DNA from: Elusimicrobiota bacterium
GTDB taxonomy: Bacteria > CG03
Direction: 5' to 3'
Length of the DNA: 5,394 bases
Assembly: GCA_021161625.1 (NCBI GenBank)
Contig: JAGHAG010000117.1
Span: forward strand, 1 to 5,394
The position numbers and the translations under genes were made by a program. Below the pieces are notes generated by a model. The model was not told the origin of the DNA, ran no database searches, and saw only the letters and a list, made by a program, of their open reading frames with translations. Shown in pieces: positions 1 to 5,238 of this stretch. The first letter of the stretch is position 1; every line of letters starts with the position of its first letter.

Positions 1-8
1 AAGATATT

Positions 9-85
9 GCAAAAAGGGCGGGGTTAACCCCGCCCCTGCGTGCAGGGGCGGCACTGCGTGCATTTTTTGCTTAATGCAAAAAATG
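9..85 (+). repeat. G/C-rich multi-hairpin leader before the TonB operon
   Basis: Several perfect inverted repeats are packed together. Bases 16-25/26-35 form a 20-bp palindrome centred on GTTAAC. Bases 31-39/42-50 form CGCCCCTGC/GCAGGGGCG and share 31-35 with the first palindrome, so the two cannot both form fully. GCAC/GTGC (51-54/58-61) is followed at once by ATTTTTT. CTGCGTGCA occurs twice (36-44, 54-62). TTTTTGC (64-70) can pair either back to GCAAAAA (9-15) or forward, as CATTTTTTGC (61-70) with GCAAAAAATG (76-85). The forward pairing buries the ATGs at 74 and 83. It may be a dispersed palindromic repeat, the terminator of an unseen upstream gene, or a leader switch; the sequence alone does not decide. 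Confidence 0.6.
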
Positions 86-856
86 GGTTTAAGAATGCTT
101 TTAATAGGGGAATTTATGTTTTTATTGTTGTTTCCTGCCATATCGGTGGCAAATGAGAAGAAATTCAGCGAAAAAATAGAAAAAACGGAAAAACTCTTAA
201 AGGAAGAACAGGCTCAGCACAAAAAGGAAAAGGAGCAGGCAGCATTGGCAATGAAAAGTTTGACAGACAGGATAAAAACGCTTGAAGAGAAAATAGATGA
301 AACGAAAAAAGACATAGAAAAGTTGAAAAAGCAAATAGAAAAATCCGCTCTGGCGAAGAAACATTTGAACAGGAAAAAGAGTAAGACCGATTTTTTTCTT
401 TTGCAGACAAGAAAAATTCTCTTTGATGCTGCTCAAAATCTGAAAAATGTTTTAATATCTGCTTATCCTGATTATGATGAGAAGATAAAAAGACTGGATG
501 ATTTTGAAAAGAGGACAAAAGATGAACATCAGGATTTAGGCGAACTTTTTCAGGAGTTGTATCATTACTATTGTCAAGAAATAGAAAGGGGACACACAAG
601 CGAGGTGTATTCTGATGAAGTTGAGACAGCAAAAGGAGAAATAAAGAAAGCAAAATTTCTAAGAGTGGGAGAAATTATTCTGTCTTATAAAACAAATGAT
701 GATGAAGATTTTGGTTTGTGGGATGGAAACAGATGGGAAACAAATTTAAGCGGGCGTGTGAAAAAAAGTATTAGAAAAGCGATTGAAATAATGGAAGGGA
801 AAAAAATTCCACAGCTCCTTGATTTTCCCGTTGTGCTTAAAAGGGAGCGAAAATGA
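74..856 (+). CDS. DUF3450-like periplasmic coiled-coil protein, first gene of the TonB operon
   Basis: This is a probable secreted accessory protein of the TonB system; its molecular role is unknown. Residues 1-26 look like a signal peptide with cleavage near SVA/NEK. Residues 28-100 are Lys/Glu-rich and should form a coiled coil. The C-terminal part has the pattern I associate with DUF3450: LRVG at 196-199, LW at 215-216, W221, then an amphipathic stretch ending in IPQLLDFPV (245-253). The length of 260 aa fits that family. In Vibrio-type TonB2 loci, DUF3450 proteins sit directly before the TtpC/ExbB gene, as here, and the stop overlaps the next start (ATGA, 853-856). The start is uncertain. 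ATG 74 gives Lys and Arg in the signal n-region but has no Shine-Dalgarno. ATG 83 and ATG 95 are alternatives. ATG 116 has AGGGG at 106-110 but would leave a signal peptide with no positive charge. Confidence 0.85.
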   Translation: MQKMGLRMLLIGEFMFLLLFPAISVANEKKFSEKIEKTEKLLKEEQAQHKKEKEQAALAMKSLTDRIKTLEEKIDETKKDIEKLKKQIEKSALAKKHLNRKKSKTDFFLLQTRKILFDAAQNLKNVLISAYPDYDEKIKRLDDFEKRTKDEHQDLGELFQELYHYYCQEIERGHTSEVYSDEVETAKGEIKKAKFLRVGEIILSYKTNDDEDFGLWDGNRWETNLSGRVKKSIRKAIEIMEGKKIPQLLDFPVVLKRERK

Positions 857-2205
857 GAAATATTGTTTTTACTCTCATTTTCTTGTTTTTTTTCTCCTCT
901 GTACAGGCGCGCTCGGAAAAAGTTCTGAATAAACTGAATGAATTAAAAGAAAAACTTCGCAAAGAAAGAATTGCAAGAGTCAATGATAAAATCGCAAATT
1001 ACAACAAATTGAAATCTTTAGAGATGAAAGTTTATTCTTTAGAAGACAAACTCACGGAGATAAAAATGCAGAAACTCAAATTAGAGGAGAAACTGAGCAG
1101 AGTTGAAAAAGAAGAAAATGAACTCAAAAGAACCTGCAATGAATTAGAGACCAAAAAGAAAGAAATAGAAAATTTTTTGAAAGATACGCAGAAAGAAAAA
1201 TTTAAGAAAATCAAAAATGGATTTCCTTATAAAAAAGAAGAAAGAATTGAAAAGTTGAAGAATGTAAAAGATATCCGCAGTTTTTTTTCTTTTCTGAAAG
1301 ACGAGATTGTTTCAGGAAGAAAGTGCGAAATCTATACCGCGAAAATCAAAGGACAAGATTCAGAAGTTTTCAGAGCCGGCTGGATTTTTGCTGTTTCAAA
1401 GTCCACAGACAACTCTTTTGCTCTTCTCAAAAAGAGAGTGAGAAGAGAAAAAATTGAATATAGGTGGAATAAAATAAGAAAAGAACACATTGCATCTAAA
1501 TTATTGGATATATTCCGTGCGGTTGAGGAGGGCATAAATAAAGTGGTTTTACCTCTTGATGTAACACAGGGGACAAAACTGTTTACAAGCCAGACAAAAG
1601 GTGGTTTATGGGGATGGTTTAGAAGAGGTGGCCCTGTAATGATATTTATTCTGCTGGTGGCTGTGGCAATAATAGTGATGACTGTTGAAAGGTTGCTTTT
1701 TTTCAAAAAAGAATATATTGATGCTGATGTTCTAATGGAAAGAGTTGTGGGTTTGTGGAATAAAGGGCACCGTGATGATGCCATAGATTTATGTAAAAGG
1801 ACAAAAGGACCTGTGGCAAGGATGCTGTTTGATGCTCTTGTCAAACACCGGGCTGGAAAAGAAATTATGGAGGAGGCAATACACCAGAGGCATCTTGAAG
1901 AAATGCCTCGTTTGAGCAGGCATCTTTCGGCTATTGCTGTTCTTGCTGGCATTTCTCCTTTGCTTGGGCTTCTCGGAACTGTCAGTGGAATGATCAGCAC
2001 CTTTCAGATAATCACCTATCACGGAGGCGGTGACCCTCGGCTTCTGGCAGGAGGCATTTCAGAAGCACTGATCACAACGGAATTTGGTCTCATTGTGGCG
2101 ATTCCTGCTTTGTTAATTCACAGTTATCTTTCGGGCAGGGCGTCTCAAATTGCATCGGATATGGAAAAAAACGCTGTAAAACTGATAAATTCTCTACAGG
2201 ACTGA
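853..2205 (+). CDS. TtpC-like protein: periplasmic coiled coil fused to a MotA/TolQ/ExbB proton-channel domain
   Basis: Of 450 aa, residues 1-19 are a signal peptide (VQA/RSE). Residues 20-118 are a long Lys/Glu coiled coil. Residues 170-240 form a small domain resembling the C-terminal part of the preceding protein (FRAG 173-176, YRW 203-205, LPLDV 233-237). Membrane segments lie at about 261-280, 357-383 and 402-424. The last two carry the ExbB/TolQ signature LLGLLGTVSGM (370-380) and GISEALITT (401-409). E404, T376 and T409 align with E176, T148 and T181 of E. coli ExbB, so the channel residues are intact. The family member is TtpC of the Vibrio TonB2 system, which is required for transport together with ExbB2/ExbD2. 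It probably joins or regulates the motor from the periplasm. GGGAG (843-847) precedes the ATG, which overlaps the upstream stop; exbB follows after 3 nt. Confidence 0.9.
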   Translation: MRNIVFTLIFLFFFSSVQARSEKVLNKLNELKEKLRKERIARVNDKIANYNKLKSLEMKVYSLEDKLTEIKMQKLKLEEKLSRVEKEENELKRTCNELETKKKEIENFLKDTQKEKFKKIKNGFPYKKEERIEKLKNVKDIRSFFSFLKDEIVSGRKCEIYTAKIKGQDSEVFRAGWIFAVSKSTDNSFALLKKRVRREKIEYRWNKIRKEHIASKLLDIFRAVEEGINKVVLPLDVTQGTKLFTSQTKGGLWGWFRRGGPVMIFILLVAVAIIVMTVERLLFFKKEYIDADVLMERVVGLWNKGHRDDAIDLCKRTKGPVARMLFDALVKHRAGKEIMEEAIHQRHLEEMPRLSRHLSAIAVLAGISPLLGLLGTVSGMISTFQIITYHGGGDPRLLAGGISEALITTEFGLIVAIPALLIHSYLSGRASQIASDMEKNAVKLINSLQD

Positions 2206-2208
2206 AAA

Positions 2209-2829
2209 ATGTTTGGAAAAGTTTGGGAAATGATAGTCGCAGGTGGGGCGGTTATGTGGCCAATTATTGTTGTTTCACTGATTATCTGGACTTTGATAAT
2301 TGAAAAATATTTTTCGCTGAAAAAAGAAATTGCAAATCCTGATGGATTTACAGATACCATTATTGCTTTTCTGAAAAATAAAAAAGAAAAATCTGCTTTG
2401 AATTTCTGCTTAAACTTCCATGATGCAGTGCTTCCCTCTGCTGTGCGACTTCTTTTGCTTGAGAAAGAAAAAGGCAAAGAACATTTGTCAAAATTGATGC
2501 GCCAGATTTTTCACGAAACATATCCTTTATTGGAAAAAAACCTTTCTACAATTGCGGTTCTTGCAAAGGTGGCACCTCTTTTGGGGCTTCTTGGCACTGT
2601 CACAGGAATGGTTTCAACTTTCACTTCAATCAGCATGTACGGAACCAGTGACCCTCAGGCACTTGCAAAGGGAATTTCACAGGCGCTGATTACAACCCAG
2701 GCAGGTTTAATTGTCGCAATTCCTGCTTTGTTTTTTCACAATTATATGGTTAGAAAGACAGATGATGTAATGAACACAACAGAAAAAAATTTGATGAAAA
2801 TAATAAATTTTTTAAAGGAGGTTCGTTAA
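2209..2829 (+). CDS. exbB: ExbB/TolQ-family proton-channel subunit of the TonB system
   Basis: This is an inner-membrane subunit that with ExbD converts proton-motive force into movement of TonB. It is 206 aa, the short ExbB2-type length, with no N-terminal extension. Membrane segments are at about 13-32, 113-138 and 155-178. Signature motifs are LLGLLGTVTGM (124-134) and GISQALITT (155-163), followed by GLIVAIPAL (166-174). Q158 occupies the position of the conserved membrane Glu (E176 in E. coli ExbB), while the polar Thr residues T130 and T163 are kept. The paralogue immediately upstream retains Glu there. AGGA (2198-2201) lies 7 nt before the ATG and exbD follows within 2 nt. It is assigned to ExbB rather than TolQ because exbD and tonB follow and no tolA, tolB or pal is present. 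Confidence 0.93.
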   Translation: MFGKVWEMIVAGGAVMWPIIVVSLIIWTLIIEKYFSLKKEIANPDGFTDTIIAFLKNKKEKSALNFCLNFHDAVLPSAVRLLLLEKEKGKEHLSKLMRQIFHETYPLLEKNLSTIAVLAKVAPLLGLLGTVTGMVSTFTSISMYGTSDPQALAKGISQALITTQAGLIVAIPALFFHNYMVRKTDDVMNTTEKNLMKIINFLKEVR

Positions 2830-2831
2830 CC

Positions 2832-3251
2832 ATGAATGATATTTCGGAGTTCTCTTTCAGGAAAATAAGAAAAACTCCGGAGATCAACATTGCTCCCTTG
2901 GTTGATATGGTTTTTCTGCTTCTGATTTTTTTTCTGGTAAGCACAACTTTTTCCAGTCCAACTGGCGTTGAGGTGCGCAAGCCCAAGGCGAAAACCGCTG
3001 TCTCTCTCTCCAGAGAAAGCGTTCTCATTGCTGTAACAAAAGAAGGTTCCATCCATATCAACAACAGACGGGTTGATTTGGAAACGCTTGGGGGAATCAT
3101 AAAAGTCATCATCAGTCAACGGACGGATGCCCCTGTAATTATTGTGGCTGATAGGGAATCATTTACAGGCAGAATAATTCAGGTTATGGATGAGTGCAAG
3201 CGGGCTGGCGCGCAGAATATTTCTCTTGCTGCATTAAAAGAAAAAGAATGA
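2832..3251 (+). CDS. exbD: ExbD/TolR-family subunit of the TonB proton motor
   Basis: This is an inner-membrane partner of ExbB: a single N-terminal membrane helix sits in the channel and the periplasmic domain contacts TonB. It is 139 aa, a normal family length. The family signature INIAPLVDMVFLLLIFF spans residues 18-34 and includes D25, the proton-carrying Asp corresponding to D25 of E. coli ExbD. The membrane helix covers about 22-41. The rest is a periplasmic alpha/beta domain with the usual pattern: ESVLIAVTKEGSIHIN at 62-77 and APVIIVADRES at 100-110. A strong Shine-Dalgarno, AAAGGAGG (2814-2821), lies inside the end of exbB, 10 nt before the ATG, so ExbD may be translated well. The stop overlaps the tonB start (ATGA, 3248-3251). 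Confidence 0.95.
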   Translation: MNDISEFSFRKIRKTPEINIAPLVDMVFLLLIFFLVSTTFSSPTGVEVRKPKAKTAVSLSRESVLIAVTKEGSIHINNRRVDLETLGGIIKVIISQRTDAPVIIVADRESFTGRIIQVMDECKRAGAQNISLAALKEKE

Positions 3252-3841
3252 TTTTTAAATTGAGAAGTGTAATTCTTTCTTTTTTCATAAATGTTTTGAT
3301 TTTTTCTTTTCTGCCGATTCTTCATCATTTTTTTCACAAACCTGCTTCAAAGATAAAACCGATACGGGTGGATATCATCAGTCCCCGGAGGGCAAAACCC
3401 AGAGCAAAGAAAAAAAACAGAGAAAAAGATATCAGGAAACCTCTGAAATCCAGAAACATAATTAAGCCGGAATTTCGTCGAAGGATAACCTTTGAACTTG
3501 ACCCGAATGCGCTTGCAAGCGAAGTTGATTTGATTGCTCCGATGGTCACATACAATTTGAGTGAAGTGGATAGTTTCCCGAAACTGGAAAAATATCTTGA
3601 ACCTGATTATCCTGATATTGCGCGGAGCAAGGGCATTGAAGGCGTTGTTGTGCTGAAAATTCTCATTGATTCTTTTGGCAGGGTGGTGGCAGTAAAAATC
3701 AAAGACAACGGTGGTCTTTATGAATTTGGCATTGCTGCTGCCCGTGCGGTAAAACAGTGGCGTTTTACTCCTGCGAAAATTATGGGAACTCCTGTTGCGG
3801 TTTGGTGTATTCAGAAAGTTCGTTTCAAACTGAAAAAATAG
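3248..3841 (+). CDS. tonB: Short TonB protein with a very basic linker
   Basis: TonB spans the periplasm and transmits ExbB/ExbD energy to outer-membrane receptors. Of 197 aa, residues 8-28 are the N-terminal membrane anchor. Residues 31-79 are a linker with 21 Lys/Arg in 49 residues and none of the long Pro-Glu/Pro-Lys repeats of E. coli TonB. Residues 112-197 are the TonB C-terminal domain, with YP at 121-122, IEGVVVLKILID at 130-141, AVKQWRFTPA at 167-176 and VRFKL at 191-195. The frame is open back to 3194, but the ATG at 3248 is chosen because it overlaps the exbD stop as ATGA and begins right before the anchor helix. Its Shine-Dalgarno is only a purine run (AAAGAAAAAG), so coupling to exbD translation is likely. 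This short form resembles TonB2-type proteins. Confidence 0.93.
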   Translation: MIFKLRSVILSFFINVLIFSFLPILHHFFHKPASKIKPIRVDIISPRRAKPRAKKKNREKDIRKPLKSRNIIKPEFRRRITFELDPNALASEVDLIAPMVTYNLSEVDSFPKLEKYLEPDYPDIARSKGIEGVVVLKILIDSFGRVVAVKIKDNGGLYEFGIAAARAVKQWRFTPAKIMGTPVAVWCIQKVRFKLKK

Positions 3842-3845
3842 ATTC

Positions 3846-3890
3846 TTGAGAGGCGGGTTGTAAATGTTATTATTTTCAAAGATGTAATAC
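3846..3890 (+). promoter_or_regulatory. Probable sigma70-type nikR promoter with a possible operator
   Basis: TTGAGA (3846-3851) and TATTAT (3868-3873), 16 bp apart, each match the sigma70 consensus at 5 of 6 bases. They start 5 nt after the tonB stop and predict a transcript beginning near 3880, with a leader of about 20 nt. A weak inverted repeat, TATTA (3868-3872)/TAATA (3885-3889), extended imperfectly to GTTATTA/TAATAC, overlaps the -10 and start region, where a repressor would act. It does not match the E. coli NikR operator GTATGA-N16-TCATAC, so the operator part is speculative; the promoter part is moderately supported. Confidence 0.45.
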
Positions 3891-3898
3891 GGGGGATT

Positions 3899-4312
3899 AT
3901 GTCGGATATCGTGCGGTTCGGCGTTTCAATAGAGAAGAAAGTTTTAAAAGAGTTTGACAGATACATAAAACAAAAGAGTTATCCCACCCGTTCCAAGGCG
4001 ATAGGCGATTTAATAAGGGATTGCCTTGTCAAAAAAGAGTGGATTGAAGGCAGAGAAGTGGCAGGAGCCATAACAATGGTTTATGACCACCATAAAAGGA
4101 AATTGTTAAACAGATTAACGGATGTTCAGCATAAGTTTCACAACATCATTGTTTCTTCCCAGCACATTTATCTTGATAGGGACAATTGTCTGGAAATTGT
4201 TGTGGTCAGAGGCAGACCCAAAGAAGTTCTGCGACTCTCGGATAGTCTAAAAGCAACGAAAGGGCTCAAGCACAGTTCTCTTGTGTGCGAGACAACGGGA
4301 GAGAAAATATAG
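3899..4312 (+). CDS. nikR: NikR nickel-responsive transcriptional regulator
   Basis: NikR is a metal-dependent DNA-binding repressor, usually a tetramer. Its 137 aa match the family. Residues 1-45 form the ribbon-helix-helix: the strand VRFGVSIE (5-12), then helix 1, then the SYPTRSKAIGDLIRD helix region (27-41). Residues 53-135 form the ACT-like metal-binding domain (EVAGAITMVYDHH at 53-65, CLEIVVVRG at 97-105). By alignment with E. coli NikR, H78, H89 and C97 correspond to ligands H76, H87 and C95, but Y91 replaces H89; H81 corresponds to H79. Metal binding may therefore differ. The start follows GGGGG (3891-3895) by 3 nt. It lies 57 nt after tonB in the same direction, with its own promoter-like sequence, suggesting that it controls this TonB operon or a linked nickel receptor (inference). 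Confidence 0.93.
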   Translation: MSDIVRFGVSIEKKVLKEFDRYIKQKSYPTRSKAIGDLIRDCLVKKEWIEGREVAGAITMVYDHHKRKLLNRLTDVQHKFHNIIVSSQHIYLDRDNCLEIVVVRGRPKEVLRLSDSLKATKGLKHSSLVCETTGEKI

Positions 4313-4340
4313 AAGTAAGAAAGTGGATAGACAAAATGTC

Positions 4341-4382
4341 ATTCCTGCGGAACTTGTCCTCGCGAAAGCGGGGAGCAGGAAT
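4341..4382. repeat. ATTCCTGC...GCAGGAAT palindromic repeat
   Basis: Perfect 8-bp arms ATTCCTGC (4341-4348) and GCAGGAAT (4375-4382) enclose an inner hairpin, CCTCGC-GAAA-GCGGGG (4358-4373), with one T-G wobble and a GAAA loop. The flanks GTC and CCAG and the core resemble the widespread GTCATTCC-GCGAAAGC-GGAATCCAG type of dispersed intergenic palindrome. Here an extra segment (4349-4357) separates the outer and inner stems. No T-run follows, so it is not a standard terminator. Confidence 0.6.
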
Positions 4383-4430
4383 CCAGAAATAGTGACAAAG
4401 TGATATGGAGATAAGAAAATAAAGTGATAA

Positions 4431-4521
4431 GGATTAAGAATTAAGGATTAAGCAATGGGAAAGATAAAATACTTAATTCTTAAAGCGAAGTCCAAAGGAC
4501 GAAGCGACTTAATCCTTAATC
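4431..4521. repeat. Nested TTAAGGATTAAG inverted repeats
   Basis: ATTAAGGATTAAG (4440-4452) is perfectly inverted at 4508-4520 (13 bp). An overlapping TTAAGAATTAAG (4434-4445) is perfectly inverted at 4472-4483 (12 bp), so the two pairings compete. GGATTAAG is also directly repeated at 4431-4438 and 4445-4452. Between the right arms lies a small GTCC-AAA-GGAC hairpin (4490-4500) flanked by GCGAAG/CGAAGCG. It looks like a non-coding mobile or dispersed repeat; no transposase is present. Confidence 0.55.
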
Positions 4522-4535
4522 CTGATAAACCCTTA

Positions 4536-4556
4536 TTACTCGTTACTCGTTACTCA
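4536..4556. repeat. Short tandem repeat, unit TTACTCG, three copies
   Basis: TTACTCG (4536-4542), TTACTCG (4543-4549) and TTACTCA (4550-4556) form a 21-bp tandem array with one mismatch in the last unit. It is too short and too few in units for CRISPR, and has no spacers. Confidence 0.6.
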
Positions 4557-4632
4557 TCCCTGTTGTCGCTGTTTGCTATTCGCCTGCATTCGTGTAATTT
4601 GCCAAATAAAATCAGATATCAGGGGGAAGCCA

Positions 4633-4782
4633 GATAGGCATTCGCTTACGCTCATGCATATCTCCCTTCGGGCAGCCCTTTTTCCAAAAGGGCTGGGTCG
4701 TATCGGCTCTATGCCTATCGCAGTCCAGCCCTTTGTCCCGAAGGGCAAAGGGCTGTCGGAATTTATTGAAATTCCGATACGA
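4633..4782. repeat. Cluster of strong, partly alternative hairpins
   Basis: Five inverted repeats lie in 150 nt. AGCCCTTTT/AAAAGGGCT (4674-4682/4686-4694) has a 3-nt loop. CAGCCCTTTG/CAAAGGGCTG (4726-4735/4746-4755) is capped by CCC-GAA-GGG, which reads as CCCTTCGGG with a UUCG-type loop on the minus strand. TCGGAATTT/AAATTCCGA (4756-4764/4769-4777) overlaps the stop of the minus-strand gene. GATAGGCAT (4633-4641) pairs perfectly with 4711-4719 or, with one mismatch, with 4654-4662. TCGTATCGG (4698-4706) pairs with CCGATACGA (4774-4782). None is followed by a T-run. It probably serves as a 3'-end structure or is a composite palindromic repeat between the two convergent genes. Confidence 0.6.
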
Positions 4783-5224
4783 TAAAAAGGTATCTTATTC
4801 CAATTGCGGCATCCAAGGAAAAATCCGTTTCCGGCACAAGAACTAAAACAGGCACAATTTCAAAAAAGACATTAAGGGGTTCTTCATCAAATTTGTAATC
4901 AAGTCCGAGGGGAATTCTAAAGCCAATTTTGGTCTCATCAGCAAATTTAACTCTTAAGCCCCCTCCCCAGTAGAAAAGAACATTTCCTTCTTCCCAGTTG
5001 ATAAAATCGTTTCTGTAAAAAAGTGCATCTCCGTGAAGATAAAAACTGTTTCTACTCCAGCCCGATGCAAATGCAAATGCCTTTTTTTGTGTTTTTGAAA
5101 TTTTAAAACTTATTCCTGTGGGATTGCCCAGAATAATTCCAGCCCCTGAGCCTGCAAAAATTCCTGTAGAAAAAATCAACACACAAACAAAAAACCTAAA
5201 AAACCTGTTTTCTTTTATTTTCAT
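4763..5224 (-). CDS. Small predicted outer-membrane beta-barrel protein
   Basis: I recognise the general type but not a precise family. The protein has 153 aa. Residues 1-24 are a signal peptide with Lys/Arg followed by FFVCVLIFSTGIFA. The mature part is short alternating hydrophobic/polar strands separated by turns: GAGIILGNPTGISFKI (27-42), FYLHGDALFY (61-70), VLFYWGGGLRVKF (82-94), KIGFRIPLGLDYKF (99-112), NVFFEIVPVLVLVP (118-131) and LDAAIGIRYLF (137-147). The GNPTGIS opening, GFRIPLGLDY and the FFEIVPVL...GIRYLF ending resemble small eight-strand barrel proteins of the DUF3996/BAPKO_0422 kind (from memory, not searched). AAAGG on the minus strand (5234-5238) lies 9 nt before the ATG. It is convergent with nikR, and its last codons lie inside a hairpin. 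A role as a nickel receptor is unlikely, since TonB-dependent receptors are far larger and have a plug domain. Confidence 0.75.
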   Translation of the reverse strand: MKIKENRFFRFFVCVLIFSTGIFAGSGAGIILGNPTGISFKISKTQKKAFAFASGWSRNSFYLHGDALFYRNDFINWEEGNVLFYWGGGLRVKFADETKIGFRIPLGLDYKFDEEPLNVFFEIVPVLVLVPETDFSLDAAIGIRYLFIVSEFQ

Positions 5225-5238
5225 TTATCCTGACCTTT

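Larger units (their letters stand above)
4313..4762. other. Gene-free, repeat-rich interval between convergent nikR and the beta-barrel gene
   Basis: No credible coding region is present. The short open frames found here (about 60-70 codons, both strands) run through the hairpins, lack ribosome sites and give protein unlike any family I know. The left part holds three repeat elements, listed separately. Bases 4557-4632 show nothing I can interpret. The right part (4633-4782) is dense in inverted repeats. No hairpin followed by a T-run was found, so a canonical intrinsic terminator for nikR is not evident. Confidence 0.75.

Noticed and set aside
165..653. Long minus-strand open frame opposite the first gene (and a shorter one at 197-436)
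   Set aside because: It is a shadow of the Lys/Glu-rich coiled coil: Phe/Ser/Leu-rich translation, no ribosome site, no recognisable domain, fully antisense to a well-supported gene.
1332..2000. 222-codon minus-strand open frame opposite the TtpC-like gene
   Set aside because: It is antisense to the conserved ExbB domain, its translation has no family features, and the plus strand shows clear motifs.
3194..3247. Longer TonB start at 3194
   Set aside because: It would overlap exbD by 58 nt and add 18 residues before the membrane anchor; ATG 3248 overlaps the exbD stop as ATGA, like the other junction in the operon.
853..3841. Tol-Pal or flagellar Mot stator instead of a TonB system
   Set aside because: No tolA, tolB, pal or motB-type OmpA domain is present; the last gene has a clear TonB C-terminal domain and ExbD has the ExbD signature.
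4536..4556. CRISPR-like repeat
   Set aside because: There are only three 7-bp units, with no spacers and no cas genes.
4726..4755. Canonical intrinsic terminator of the beta-barrel gene or nikR
   Set aside because: The stem is strong and well placed, but there is no T-run after it on either strand.
4455..4785. Small open frames of 60-70 codons on both strands
   Set aside because: They cross strong palindromes, have no ribosome sites and give low-complexity, family-free products.
4763..5224. TonB-dependent nickel receptor
   Set aside because: At 153 aa it is far too short for a 22-strand receptor and has no plug domain or TonB box; it fits a small barrel instead.
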